Source of the DNA: Shiraia sp. slf14
Taxonomy: Eukaryota; Ascomycota; Dothideomycetes; Pleosporales; Shiraiaceae
DNA: 64,000 bases
Assembly (NCBI GenBank): GCA_000498155.1
Contig: AXZN01000030.1
Coordinates: 62,001-126,000, forward strand
Reading direction: 5' to 3'
Position 1 is the stretch's first letter. The number at the start of each line of letters is the position of its first letter. This document shows, in pieces, positions 9,243 through 21,380 of the stretch. The notes under the pieces are model-generated. The model worked only from the letters and a program-made list of their open reading frames with translations. It had not been told where the DNA came from and searched no databases. The position numbers and the translations under genes were made by a program.

Positions 9243-12200
9243 TTTCAGCGATGACGCTGCTGATGTTACTGTCGCGGTCGCTGTAGCTGTCGCACACCCA
9301 CCGCAAGGCGCGGAGAGGTGTGGTCGTTCAGCTTGCCGGCGGCCTTCTTATCCTCCTCTCCCAGCCTTCAAGGCAACACGGCTGCGCGGGCCCAACGTGA
9401 TCGGTGGCGCGTTGCGGTAGCGGGGAGGTTCCTGGCGAAGCGTGGTCTGGATGAATAGTGATTGGACTGATTGGATAGGCTGCTATCGGTTTGGCGCCGT
9501 CTTCATGCTGTGTCGTTGTTGTGTGTAACCGTGGCTGTCTGCATCCATCGACCTAGTTCATGCTTTAGTGCTGCGTGGTCGTCCAGCACCCGGGATGATT
9601 AGCTCCTTCTTTTTCCTTTTCGTTTCGCGATGATGCGGGTGATGACGACGGTGCTGGAGAAGGAGGAATAAATTCTGCGCTTCCAATTTCCGTGGCCGGG
9701 GGGTTGGCAAATGGGCAGATGGCGCAAACGCACAGCCCGTGGTGGAATTGATTGAGGCCCAAGCGGACAAGCCCAGCGCGTTGGCGCCTGAACCGCGATG
9801 ATTGGAAGGCGCAATGGGCGTGCAGAGCAGGAGCGAAGGTGAGGCTCAAAAAGGGCGCAGGCGACCAGGCTGGAGGAAAGACGGAGGGGTTCGAACGGCG
9901 ATAGCGAAGGCGATGACGACGAGGGCGAGGTCTGACGCTTCAAGAGGAGTCAATGTCTGGCTGTGGATGGGATGAATCGGCCCCCGGTCCAGCCGCGAGA
10001 GTGCAGTGCGCAATAACTACGCCTGTCGTCCAATCAGCGCTAGGCAGAAAGAGGCAGAACAGCAACAACACCCACCAAAAGTACTACTCTGACACTCACT
10101 CACTGTGCCTGTGTCCGTTACGCAGACGGGCTGGATGGCGACAGCGTCTCACGAGAGCGGGGGAGGGGGAGGGGAAAAGTCAAAAGTACCCAGCGAGGGG
10201 GCGCACGACAGAGACAAATTCAAAGAGCAGCACTGCTATGTTTTGGTTGCTGCTACAGTGCGTGGCGGTCAAGCACCCGACACGGCATTGGACCAAAAAC
10301 ATACACCCTGCAGCTCGACACAACGCACTCGGCCCCAGTCATGGCGACTTGCGACCGAATCAGAGCCCCGTCTGGCTTCTGTTCGAGCCGCCATGTACGA
10401 CGCGGTTACCCTTGATTGGCGTGCCTCCCAGTCTGCCAGCCACTCTGCAATCCTGCGGTGAGAAAAGAACGTACAATCTCACCAATCCATCCACGGCCGT
10501 ACCATGAGAAAATATTTTCACATCCCTCTCCAAAATGAGCAATGACTCCACGCCCTCTGATAACTGCCGTTCAAGCCCTCCCTATATTAACAGATTAACA
10601 TCAGTGCCCTCTTTTGGGCCTGCATACATTAGCCCAACAGACGTAACCGAAATGCTAAAACCACTCGAGCAAGCTGCAGCTCATGGTACTTTCGGCTCAT
10701 GTACTCATACACCAAGCCCCACTCACTAGCCGTTCAAATGCGTGCTACACAAAGGAAAGCCTGCACGTAAAGGTCCTTAATCGGGCTGACTCAAGCCTGC
10801 AACTCTCAGTGTTTCGAGCTGGACATACGCACAAACAACAACAACAAACTGCTATTTCGAGTACCTCACGCCGCCAAATCACATTCTGGCACATATTCTT
10901 TCTATCTTTGAAATGAGAGAGCTAGCTGCACGTCCAAAGCAAGCCATCTTTTGTCTTCACCGGTTCTTTCTTTCTTCCCTTCCCGCCGCAGCCCCAAGAA
11001 AGTGAAGCTTGCCATCCCCTTCCCATCCCCACCTCAACACCACACCCCCCTTCACCACGATGTATGACCAAACCTCCCTCTTAACTCTTCCACTCATTCG
11101 TTCCCTCCTGTTCGCATCCTCACACACGATGCGTTGTCCACGCATATCTCACCTGTTCTCTTCCCATTCCCTCCCTGCGTCAAGCCATAGCCATGACACG
11201 TCAGTAATGGTTCATGCGCTTGAAGCGCTGAGAACTAACCACCCCCTTCAACCAATCCACTTGTTGAATTCATGCAAGCCAAGCACAATTTCTTTTTCGT
11301 ACATTTTTGCACTTGTCATATTTTTTGACGTCTGCCATTTCAATGCACATGAGATGGCCATCGCGTTTGGCGCATTACATTACATAGTACCAGTACGCCA
11401 TGTAAAATGATCCAAGAGAATTGCTCGGCCCGGTTGAATACCCCAACGGCAACGGCAACGGCACGGCAAAAGTAAACCCAACACCACGGCCGTTTTCTTC
11501 ATTTCTATGCATCCTTGTAAAAGAGAAAGAGAAGAAAAACTCCGAAAAGGAAAAAAAACTCCCCTCTTTCGCCAAGAATGCATGATACCTGCCACCGCAC
11601 CTTCCAACACCTGTCGCGTGACCCACTCACTCAACTACCTACACTCGCAAGAGATTAATCTTCACAGAAATTATCTAATCCCCCCTTCACACCCAATCAC
11701 TCACTCGCCTCATCTCGCTTGCAAGCCCACATACACAGCGACTATGCACAATACGTCGAACAGCTGCAGTAATTCGTAGAAGGCGGATGCGCATGTGCAC
11801 ACACGTGCAGTGCGTGATGTGTGATGCGTAGCGAAGAAACTCTGGAAACCTAGGTCCGGCCCGTTCCCGTCCGCGCCAGCCAGCCAACCACGATCCGGGA
11901 CGGGATCAAGCTGGGTGTGGTCTGGGCCCACGATGGGATAATACTGATCACGCACTTCCCGGTTCAACCCGGATTATTTACATGGATTGACATTGGGGAT
12001 ATACATAAAATTTGTGTCGATGTGGTTTAATTGTACATGTGTAATGATCATAACTTAATAGAGAGAGAGAGAGAGAGAGAGTTGAGGAAGATATGCTGGT
12101 ATTGTACAGTTGAATTATTGTGTGTCTAATTTACAGTATATATCTACCTTTGCGATGCTCTTCTTATCATGATGCAAAACAGGCAGAGATGCCGCCTCCT

Positions 12201-12308
12201 ATGCAAATGTCAAAAATATCAGACGCCACGAATGCGTTGCTATTTTGTCCATAATCGTACATGTGCTTCTTCTGGTCTATCGTGAGCAAAACAACGTTAG
12301 TTCTTGAT
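9243..12308. other. 3-kb gene-free region upstream of the kinase-like gene
   Basis: Holds the promoter and 5' UTR of the kinase-like gene (-) and, at its right end, the 3' region of Lon (-). 10.9-11.7 kb is C/T-rich. An ACAACA run lies at about 10836-10846. Open frames such as 9953-10507 and 11009-11410 have no recognisable protein features and are probably noncoding. A long untranslated leader or a noncoding RNA cannot be excluded. Confidence 0.5.
12058..12081. repeat. (GA)n microsatellite
   Basis: About 12 GA units in an uninterrupted run in the 3' flank of the Lon gene. Confidence 0.9.
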
Positions 12309-15300
12309 TCAATCGTCATCTTCACCAGACTCTTCTTCCTCGTCTTCTTTTCGCTTCTGCTCCTTGCGCTTCTTGTCGCCCTTTTTCGACTTCAACTCCT
12401 TCTCCCACAACTTGTTGGCTGCATCCTTGTCGACATGGGGGAATACTATCGGGAACACGTCCGAGTACCATGTTACAGGCTTGCCTTCAATGCCTTCTTT
12501 GATGTTCTAAACATGTTAGTTACAATCATCGGCGGTGTCACAGTATTACATACCTCAGGTAGCTCTAACCAGTCACTCATGTTGTCCTGTGGGAAAATCA
12601 CCGTCTTGGCTCCAGCTCTTCGTGCAGCGACAGTCTTCTCCCTCAGACCTCCAATCCTCAGCACTTTACCAGTCAGTGTGATCTCACCCGTCATGGCAAC
12701 ACCCTCCTTGATGGGGGTGTTGAGCGCCAGACTCAGCAAGCTCGATGTCATGGTGATACCAGCACTAGGGCCATCTTTGGGTGTGGCACCTTCTGGGCAA
12801 TGCAAGTGTATCCTGGCATGCTCAAAAAACCTGTTCTTAGGATAGTCGCGTGCGAGAACACTCTTGGCATACGAATAGGCGACTCCCGTTGATTCCTTCA
12901 TCACGTCCCGAAGAGAGCCTGTGCGCTCCATACCACCATGTGAAGATGCAGATAGGGCATTCTGTAGGATGGATTCGATATAAAGTGCCGAGCCACCCAT
13001 CGAGGTCCACGCAAGCCCCATAGCTACACCAGGGGGAGTGTGATCGTACAGTCTATCAGAGATATAAACTGGTGGACCAACGTAATCTTTCAGATTATCT
13101 TGAGTGATGGAAACATGAACAGTGTCCGGAACCTTTAGTGCAATTCGTGGTGTTTCTGTGACTTGCTTTTCGATATTCTCTGGCGTCTCGTTGGGGTCAT
13201 TCTCGGCCTTTGAAGATTCCTCTTGCGCAGCCTTGCCCTCATCTGTAAGAGCTTCAGCTTCGGGCAAGGCATCTTCACCAACCTCAGTGACGATCTTCAG
13301 TGCGGCTTTTCGGTATACTTTCTCGATGTGCTTTTTGAGATTGCGTACACCAGATTCGCGGCAGTACTTGTTGATAAGCTCGACGATGGCATCGTTCTGG
13401 AGGACGACATCCGCATCTTTCAGCCCGCTCACTTCCTTAGCTACAGGAGCCAGGTACTTCTCTGCAATGGCAATCTTCTCGTCTGAAACGTATCCAGACA
13501 AGCGGATAACTTCCATACGGTCAAGAAGTGGTTGTGGGATGGTATCTTCCATGTTAGCTGTGCATACGAATAATACCTTGGAAAGGTCGACGGGCACATC
13601 CAGGTAATGGTCTAGGAAGCTATTGTTCTGCTCAGGGTCGAGAAGCTCCAACAATGCGGAAGCTGGATCACCATGATTGCTCATTCGTCCCATCTTGTCA
13701 ACCTCATCAATCAAGATCAGCGGGTTCTCAGTTTGGCATTTCTTGAGCGCTTGGATGATTCGACCAGGCAAGGCGCCAACGTAGGTTCTTCGATGACCCT
13801 TGATCTCTGCAACGTCGTACATACCACCCACACTGAAACGGTAGTATTGTCGGTTCAAAGCTCGTGCGATCGATTTGCCAATGGATGTTTTACCGACACC
13901 AGGAGGTCCAACCAAGCAGAGAATCTTGCCCTCGACTGTTCCGCGAAGTTTGCCAACAGCGATGAATTCCAGAATCCTGTCCTTGACATCCTTCAACCCG
14001 TGGTGATCCTCATCGAGGACCTCACGTGCGTGTTGAATGCCAAATGTTTCAGCACTGCGCAATCCCCAAGGGAGTTGTGTCAGCCAGTCAAGGTAATTTC
14101 GTGTGACGTTGAATTCGGATCCGTTGGCATCGAGACCTTGAAGCTTGCTCATTTCTTCATCAAAAACTTTGCGCACAGCTTCAGGCATGGCTAATTTGCT
14201 TGCTTTCTCAGTGAACTTCTCAATAAGCTTGTCTTTACCGTCAGATTCGATACCAAGTTCTCGTTTGATCTGTCTCATCTGTTCCATGAGGAGGTACTCG
14301 CGATTCTTCTTTTGAACTCTGGCATTGACGTCGTCTGCAACCTTTCTCTGCAACTCAGCGCTCAGCATTTCTTTCTTCAAAAGCTCCAGTGCTTTACTGA
14401 GTCGTTTTTCAATGTTCATCTCCTCTAAGGTAGCTTGCAATTCGTTGGATTCAGCTTGTGCAACGGCGCAAGCAAAATCGGCTACCTTGACAGGATCTTC
14501 AGCAACATTTCCTTGAGTATTGACAGAAAATGTGGCGACATGATCACGGAAGAGGGGATTGAGGAGCGCAATGCCCTTGAAGGTATTTACCATCTCACTG
14601 ACAAGGGCCTTGATGGTGGGATTGGTTGGCGTGAGGAATGGCTCCTCCACCAGATTTTCCACATCTACAACGCTGACCTTGCGACCCCTCAGAAGTGCTG
14701 GGACATTGTCTTCCAGTGCCTTGGCTTCTTCACTACCCTCTTCGAAACTTGCAACAACATCGCCTTGAGACTGGCTCGGGGTGGTTTGGTCCGGTGAGAC
14801 GTCCTCCAAAGTTGTTTCGACTACAGAAGCTCCACTTGCACCTTCCGAGTCGTATTTGGGTGGGGTAAGCTTGGTCATTTTGATGCGACGATGCGGGTAG
14901 AGCACACAAGTCATGGCGAAGTTGTCGTCTGCACCAACTGGAAATGCGCTGGTCACTTGGCAGAAAGTGCCCACATCGTGCACCTCGCTGGGGTCGTCGA
15001 TTACATCCTTGTCGGTCGTATCATCTTTGAACATGAATGCACCGATGTAAGGTTGGCCTCGCTTGACCAAGTCAGCGATTGCCTGGCCGACTTCCCTATC
15101 TCTTATAGTAATGGCCTTGTAAAAACCAGGGAACAGTGGTCGCCTGACCAATGGTATCGCCATGACCTGTGGGTAGACTTCTGGGATGGTAGGCTTCACA
15201 AGAGATCGGTCAGAGCTCTTGCGCTTCTTTCCATTGCCATTGCCACCGTTGTCGCCTCCTGAGCCATCACCGCCTGCTGCGCTGCCTCGTCCTGAACCCG

Positions 15301-15763
15301 AACGTGGTGGTATTGGGTCGGGAGTCTTGCTCTTGGCCTCAAGTTCTTCTGCTTCTTTCTGTTCCCTCAGCGTCTTCGCTTCATCCGACTCGTCATCCTT
15401 CTTCTTCTCTAATGGCTCTGGCGGGGGTGCCTTTGAGTCCTTGTCCTTTTGCCGGCGGATAGAGGTGGAGAAGGTGCGCGAAGCAAGAAGAGCGGCGGGA
15501 GGCGATGGTAACCGGCGGGGGTATCGAGCAACGATGGAAGCGGTGCATTGTGCGGGGAGGAAGCGTGATGAGGCTCGAGATGCAGCCGCTCTGCTACTTG
15601 AGCTTGAGGCATGGCGCAGAGCTGCTCGCCAGGGCAGATTTGCGCTGCTGGGCATGGTGGGCGGATGGAGGAAGGAGCGACCTCGGAGGAGAACAGCAGC
15701 GGACAGAGAAGGTCTCGTGAGAGGAAGAGAAAAGAGAAATAAGGACGCCACACAACTCCTCAA
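12309..15763 (-). CDS. PIM1: Mitochondrial Lon protease (Pim1 homologue)
   Basis: ATP-dependent serine protease of the mitochondrial matrix that degrades damaged proteins and maintains mtDNA. Two exons (minus strand): 15763-12554 and 12506-12309, with a 47-nt intron 12507-12553 (donor GTATGT, branch AACTAAC, acceptor TTTAG). Splicing restores the tail beginning NIKEGIEGKPVTWYSD and ending in a Lys/Glu-rich stretch. The N-terminus is rich in Arg, Ala and Ser (mitochondrial presequence); an internal Met at 15655 is an alternative start. The Lon N domain begins near residue 200 (PEVYPQVMAIPLVRRPLFPG). Walker A is GPPGVGKTS at about 617-625 and Walker B is ILIDEVDKM. The catalytic Ser lies in KDGPSAGIT at about 1000 and the catalytic Lys in GGLREKTVAA at about 1043. 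It shares a divergent promoter with the MFS gene to its right. Confidence 0.97.
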
Positions 15764-16508
15764 TGTATTGCCGCAAAAACAGTACAGCTGGGAGGGGTGC
15801 AGGGAGAACTACAGATAGGATGGTCGTGGCGGCGGAGGTGAACTGCTTAGCAACCTTCGCATCTCGACATCATCAATCTAAACTCCGATGATTGACTAAT
15901 TGACTAGCTTAGTTAGTTTCTGTGGCGAAACCTCGGCAGACTCGAGCCTCACTGTCTTCGCTTCGTACCAACACCCTTGCAACATTCACCCCGTCATACA
16001 TCACTCACGTGCAATCATCTGCATCTTCTTCCTTCATCAAGAGGACAGTAATTCTCAGGCACCATCAGCTGATTGGTTCATGTTGCACAACTATGCAGTC
16101 AGCAGCCTGGCCTTCACCAGACTTCACAACATGTTTTGTACGCTGCATCACAGACAACGCATGTTGCATATGCAGGTTACAAGTTTACAACGATGCAAAG
16201 TGTAGAATACATGGTGGAACTCTTGTAACCAAGTAGTAAATCGAGATTTGTCGAACCATCTGGAGAATAAGGTTTCGCGTGCGCAGACGTCATAGCCTGA
16301 AAACAGAATGAGGTAACACAAGCAAATCGGATGCTAGTACACTATGAAGTCACTGGATCGCCAGCGTCATGTCTCTCTGTCATTCCACACCCTCTCTCGC
16401 ACCTATTCAAAGGTGTGATAATGAGAGTCTAACGGATACTTACTTGAATAATATCATCTTGATCACAATATAAACCATCAATTTGTCACGCACATTTGTA
16501 CAGCCATC
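15764..16508. promoter_or_regulatory. Divergent promoter region, Lon / MFS
   Basis: 745 bp between divergently transcribed starts. It must contain both promoters and 5' UTRs. I see no clear named binding site. The right 200 bp is AT-rich. Confidence 0.6.
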
Positions 16509-18357
16509 ATGTCGATACCTTCGTCAGCGCACGAAGACAAAGGTAAATAAAACATAATTAACAAGGTAATGTATCTCTTAACAATGCATTAGAACACCAA
16601 GCATCTTCAATAAACCGTCCTGAAGATATCCAGACCCGCATGAAAGATGGAAAAGAAGTTCAACTTCACACGTGGGATGGTCCTAATGATCCAGACAACC
16701 CGTGAGTACCATGGCTACGTTCGCGACGGACTCGTTAACCGTCAGATAGCTTCAATTGGTCCACTACCTACAAATGGGTTCTCACTTTGACCGTCTGTTT
16801 CGTCTCAATCCTGACTGGCCTCCCCGCCGGCTCGTATGGCGCTGGCAATGATTATATGGCCACTCGCTTTAATGTTCAAAATGAGCCATTTCCGAACCTT
16901 TACTGGGCGACATGTAGCTGGAATGTTGGCGCTGCTCTCTTCCCTCTTGTATTTGTACCGTTGACGGAGAATACAGGCCGTATGCCTGGATATTTTGTAT
17001 GTACTCTGCCCTTTTTTTTGTCCGCGCCTAACAATCCTTCAGGTTTCATATATCGTTTTCGAACTTTTCCTCTTTGGCTCAGCATTCGCGGACAACTTTG
17101 CGACACTTGTTGTTACTCGATTCTTTGGCGGTGGTGGATCATCAGTCGCAATCAACATCGTCGGTGGAAGCATCAGTGATGTCTGGAAAGGCGATAAAGC
17201 TCGAAGCTTGCCTATGTCACTATTTGGGTTCACTTCTGTAGCTGGCATTGCCCTGGGGCCTTTTGTTGGCAGTGCCATTGTGCAAATCGGATACCCTGAT
17301 CAAGGCTTGCAATCGCCATGGCGCTGGTACATCCCTCCATCATTGTCTCACCTTAGTCATGTTGCTGACGAATTTTGACAGGATCTACTACATTCAAATA
17401 ATATACAACGCTGCCCTTATCCCTGTATTCTGGCTTATTCTCAAAGAGACCCGTGGCGATGTCATCCTTGCCAAGCGGGCTAAGAAGCTACGCAAATCGA
17501 CTGGCCGTGAGATCTACGCTGAATCTGAACTTGAAAAAACTTCTGTAATCCGGATGCTCAAGATATCTTTCATGCGACCTACCAAGATGCTTTTGACTGA
17601 ACCAGTCGTCATTTTCTTCACACTATGGATTAGCTTTGCATGGGGCATCTTGTTCCTCTTCTTTTCAGCTGTGGTACAAACATTTAGCGAAGCTTATGGA
17701 TTCGACACGATGCAGACTGGACTGGTGCAGCTGGCACTCACCGTTGGCGCTGCGATTGGTACGATCGTCAACCCGTTTCAAGATTGGTTGTATCTTCGCA
17801 CTGCCTCGAAGAATAAGGAACGACCTGGAAAACCAATTCCGGAAGGTCGGTTGTATACAAGCATCCCCGGCTCGCTCTTATTCACTGCTGGCTTGTTCAT
17901 CTATGGGTGGACATCGCGGCCAAGCATTCACTGGATTGTTCCCGCTATCGGCGTAGTCATTGTGGGTGTGGGAATCTATTCGATCTATATGGGTGTAGTA
18001 AATTATCTCACCGACGCATACGAAAAATATGCTGCTTCAGCACTCTCAGCTGCATCATTGGGGCGTAACACTTTTGGCGCGTTCTTGCCATTCGCATCAT
18101 ACTCTTTGTTCAAGAACCTCGGGTTTGGCTGGGCTGGTAGTTTGCTTGGCTTTGTTGGATTGGCGCTCAGCTTCGTCCCGGTAGTGTTGTTGTTCAAAGG
18201 CCAAGAGATTCGCGCAAGGAGTCCATTTATGCTGGATTCGACGTTCGACGAGAGTGAGGCTACTGATAGGAGGAATAGTACGGGAAGAAGTGGAGCAAAG
18301 TTTGGACCTTCAGGGACCGCAGGTGGACCACCTGGGGCTGTTGACGATGTAGTCTAA
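16509..18357 (+). CDS. MFS transporter, DHA1 type (polyamine/multidrug family)
   Basis: Proton antiporter of the major facilitator superfamily, about 549 aa. Proposed exons: 16509-16542, 16593-16701, 16750-16996, 17043-17326, 17382-18357, all GT-AG and frame-consistent. The N-terminal cytosolic leader contains DGPNDPDNPFNWS, typical of the fungal DHA1 group of Flu1/Tpo-like exporters. Twelve membrane spans are expected. The stretch around VVTRFFGGGGSSVAINIVG is the motif-C-like part of the first half, and the central loop before MRPTKMLLTEPV is basic. The C-terminus is a short polar tail. The substrate (polyamine, drug or secondary metabolite) cannot be told from sequence. A second transporter of the same type lies at 50790-52489. 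Confidence 0.88.
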
Positions 18358-18733
18358 GTGTCTATTGGTTACCAATCTTCAGTTCACACATGGCCCGCGT
18401 TTCAAATGTGATCTGAAGTTAAGTTTGCCTGTGCATTGCCAAGCCCTGGGGACTTATTACTAAACTTGCAACCAGCCTTCTGATGCCATCAATCGCTATG
18501 TGCTGTGAATATATTGTAAGCCATGTCAGACTTCCAATGAAGAGTATCATGTCACAAATCCAACCAAACATGGCTCAACTTCACCGTTGAAGTATTCCAT
18601 CTCCCGCTCTACCTTCTCTGCACAGAGAACTTTATCTTCGTCCACCCCAATTTTTCCAAACTTTGATTTAATTATACTTACTTCAAAACTCGACCAAACG
18701 CTCTTCTAACATACATAAGTCAACACTCTCCTA
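18358..18733. other. Intergenic, MFS to small membrane protein
   Basis: 376 bp, AT-rich on its right side. Likely terminator of the MFS gene and promoter of the next gene. No other feature seen. Confidence 0.45.
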
Positions 18734-19384
18734 ATGCCATCTATACCCTTACTTTTGGCATTAGTGTCCTTACCCATCATCACCGCCGTGATAGTCACTG
18801 TTGCCGCACACAAAAAATATAGGAGTCGTCACCCGCCTCATGCCCAGAGTGATGTGGAAAGTGGGCAAAGGGTAAATTCAAATGCGGATGCGTCGCATGA
18901 CACCACCAGGGACGTTATGAACCCAATAACCTCGCCACCGGGTAAACCTACCCCGATTCATGACACACGTCTTCCAATACCGCGGCAGGCAGAGATCAAG
19001 GGCATAGGAGGCGGTTTCGTAGAACATTTCAGTAAAGCGAAGGAGACCATAGAGTTCGAAGATGTGGACTTGAGCTCCGGTAATCATAATGGTGAGGGCT
19101 CGAGCAGGCAAGGCTCTTCCAGGAAGCAGGTGAGGTTTGGTTTTGCATCGCCAGATTGGGCTGTCGATGCGATGCAACGAGAGGGGCATCATGAAGGAAA
19201 TAGACTCGCATCAGATCAACGGCCGGCGCACTTGGTCGGCAGCAAGTCAATTCCCGGCATGAGGCTTCCCCAGAGTGTGTTTTCAAGGACAGGAATTATG
19301 AACATGCATGGTCGTCCTGCATCCGAGCAGAAGAAGGCTCGACCTAGGGAAGAGGCCATAGTCAATCGTTGTGATTCAGTGTAA
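18734..19384 (+). CDS. Small membrane-anchored orphan protein, 216 aa
   Basis: Function unknown. The protein starts with one hydrophobic segment (residues 4-25, IPLLLALVSLPIITAVIVTV), then a basic stop-transfer patch (HKKYRSRH). The rest is a soluble, low-complexity, polar domain with a basic KQVRFGFASPDW stretch near residue 130. This looks like a signal anchor with a long tail. A TATA-like AT-rich stretch lies 40-70 bp upstream. Single exon. I do not recognise a family. It may be lineage-specific, and a non-coding explanation is less likely because the frame is long and the composition protein-like. Confidence 0.55.
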   Translation: MPSIPLLLALVSLPIITAVIVTVAAHKKYRSRHPPHAQSDVESGQRVNSNADASHDTTRDVMNPITSPPGKPTPIHDTRLPIPRQAEIKGIGGGFVEHFSKAKETIEFEDVDLSSGNHNGEGSSRQGSSRKQVRFGFASPDWAVDAMQREGHHEGNRLASDQRPAHLVGSKSIPGMRLPQSVFSRTGIMNMHGRPASEQKKARPREEAIVNRCDSV

Positions 19385-19694
19385 GGAGACTTGACACAAA
19401 TTGGAAAGGATTATAGTTTTAGTATAACATCAAATCATCAACTGAGAATGATTAGATCATTCAACATGGCATAATACCAATTCTAGATGTTCGATCTTCA
19501 CATCGCGTGCTGTATTGAGACAAGTGCAAGTTCCACTCAATCGGAGTCGATTTAACCTCCGCGCTAGAGCCCCACCTTTCCGCCCGGCAGAACATTGCGC
19601 CGCCAAAATTTCCAGCAGGCGCGCCCAAGCTTCGGAACATTTTCGACAGAGAGTTCGAGTCCACTCACTTTTCACTTTTTCTCAATCCGCCAAG

Positions 19695-21380
19695 ATGTTC
19701 TCAGTGCCTGGCTGGAATGTCACGGCCCCGATCGCGACCCAAGTCGAGCAGCCGAAACCGAAAGATCCGAATAAGCTTGGGAAGAAGGCTTTGAAACGGA
19801 AAGCTAAGCAGGAATTGGAAGTAAATGCAGAGAACATTGGAGAATTTTGGAACAAGGTTGTTGAAACCAAAACTTCAGAACCAAAGGAAGATTCTAAGCC
19901 AGCGCAAAATGGCGTAGAAGAGGCAGGCGATGATGCGCAAGAAAAGCGCGGGAAGAAGAGGAAGAGAGGACCAAGAAAGAAGGCTGGAAAAGACGATGGA
20001 GACTCCGAGGCGAAGACTGAGGCACCTGCAGCGGCAGCAGGAACACAAGCGAAGGCGACTGAACCCTCTACAGAGAAAATCCCAGACGGCGAGTCGAAGC
20101 GCGACAAGAAAAAGCGCAAGAAGGAGCACAAGAATGAACAAGATGCCAGCGCCGCCAATGCGAAATCGAATGAGCTTGCTCAAATCACTGCACCGCTATC
20201 CCTCATTCCTGAGCCAGCTGGCCTCACACCTCTTCAAAAGTCGATGCGCAGTAAACTTGCTAGCGCGCGCTTCCGCCACTTGAACGAATCTCTCTATACA
20301 AAGCCCTCTGCGGAGTCACTCGATCTCTTCAAAGATGACCCATCCATGTTCGAAGATTACCACCGCGGTTTCGCACAACAAGTTGAAGTATGGCCATCCA
20401 ATCCCGTGGATAGCTATGTCACCAGCATCCTCGCCCGCGGAAAGATACGCAATCGCGATCCCTGGAAAGACAAGAAACGCCAACAAAAAGGCAAGAAAGG
20501 CGCCAAAGATCAAGATGAACCTACACCAGAATCAGGCCCTGGCATCCGTCTAACAGGTGACGCAAAGCCCTTACCCAGAAACTTCAAGGGCCACGCCACC
20601 ATCGCCGACTTAGGCTGCGGCACCGCTTCACTCTCCTACCGCCTCCAACCACATATCAAACAACATAATCTCACCATGCACTCCTTCGACCTGTCTAAGC
20701 CATCTGGCCCCTCAGGCCCCCTCGTCACCGTTGCCGACATCTCCTCTCTCCCACTCCCCGACAACTCAGTCGACGTAGCCATCTTCTGCCTCGCGCTCAT
20801 GGGCACAAACTGGCTCGACTTCATCGACGAAGCATACCGCATCCTCCGGTGGCGCGGCGAACTCTGGATCAGCGAAATCAAATCGCGCTTCGGCCGCGTG
20901 GACAAGAAGAAGAACGCCATCCCCATCAACTCAATAGGCTCCCTGAAGAAAACCATCGACACCAAGAAACTCAAAGGCGGCAAGAAACCCGCCAAGAAAG
21001 ACGAAGAAGAAGGCATCGTCGACTCCGCAGACGAAGCCGAACTCGCCACCCAAGTCGACGGCGCCGAAGGCAAAGAAGGCACAGACGTCACCGCTTTCGT
21101 CCAAGTCCTCCAGAAACGCGGCTTCGTGCTCGACGCCCTCCCTGAAAAACCCGCCGAGGCCATCGACCTCAGTAACAAAATGTTCGTCAAGTTGCAATTC
21201 GTCAAAGCCGCTGCACCTACCAAGGGCAAGAACGCGAAGAAGGAAGGAGAAGGTGCGGAGAAAGGGGGTTTGAAGTTCGGAATGAAAGGGAAGAAGTTCG
21301 CGGCTGTAGGCAGGAAGGATGGTGATGACGATGGGGGCGATGAGAAGGTGTTGAAACCTTGTTTATATAAAATTCGTTAG
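19695..21380 (+). CDS. RRP8: rRNA adenine-N1 methyltransferase Rrp8
   Basis: Nucleolar SAM-dependent enzyme that makes m1A in helix 25.1 of 25S rRNA in yeast. ATG 19695 is chosen (561 aa). The open frame extends 60 codons upstream, but MFSVPGWNV is the expected start and the extension has no family match. Residues 20-230 are a Lys/Glu-rich, nucleolar-type disordered region with KKRKRGPRKK-like patches. The catalytic domain begins around residue 280. SAM motif I is ADLGCGTASL at about 303, then SFDLSKP, DISSLPLPDNSVDVAIFCLALMG as motifs II and post-II (given here across about 23 positions from 20739), and RWRGELWISEIKSRF. The C-terminal part has a Lys-rich insert within the fold. Codon use switches from C-ending to G-ending over the last 150 bp. 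Confidence 0.93.
   Translation: MFSVPGWNVTAPIATQVEQPKPKDPNKLGKKALKRKAKQELEVNAENIGEFWNKVVETKTSEPKEDSKPAQNGVEEAGDDAQEKRGKKRKRGPRKKAGKDDGDSEAKTEAPAAAAGTQAKATEPSTEKIPDGESKRDKKKRKKEHKNEQDASAANAKSNELAQITAPLSLIPEPAGLTPLQKSMRSKLASARFRHLNESLYTKPSAESLDLFKDDPSMFEDYHRGFAQQVEVWPSNPVDSYVTSILARGKIRNRDPWKDKKRQQKGKKGAKDQDEPTPESGPGIRLTGDAKPLPRNFKGHATIADLGCGTASLSYRLQPHIKQHNLTMHSFDLSKPSGPSGPLVTVADISSLPLPDNSVDVAIFCLALMGTNWLDFIDEAYRILRWRGELWISEIKSRFGRVDKKKNAIPINSIGSLKKTIDTKKLKGGKKPAKKDEEEGIVDSADEAELATQVDGAEGKEGTDVTAFVQVLQKRGFVLDALPEKPAEAIDLSNKMFVKLQFVKAAAPTKGKNAKKEGEGAEKGGLKFGMKGKKFAAVGRKDGDDDGGDEKVLKPCLYKIR

Noticed and set aside
8650..9420. 256-residue plus-strand frame
   Set aside because: Antisense to the N-terminal part of the kinase-like gene; Gly/Ser-rich shadow.
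9953..10507. 184-residue open frame as a gene
   Set aside because: Arg/Pro/Ser-rich translation of a promoter-like region with overlapping frames on both strands and no motif.
15186..15818. 210-residue plus-strand frame over the Lon N-terminus
   Set aside because: It is the antisense shadow of the Lon presequence and linker region.
19515..19694. 60-residue N-terminal extension of Rrp8
   Set aside because: The family starts at MFSVPGWNV; the upstream codons look like leader sequence.
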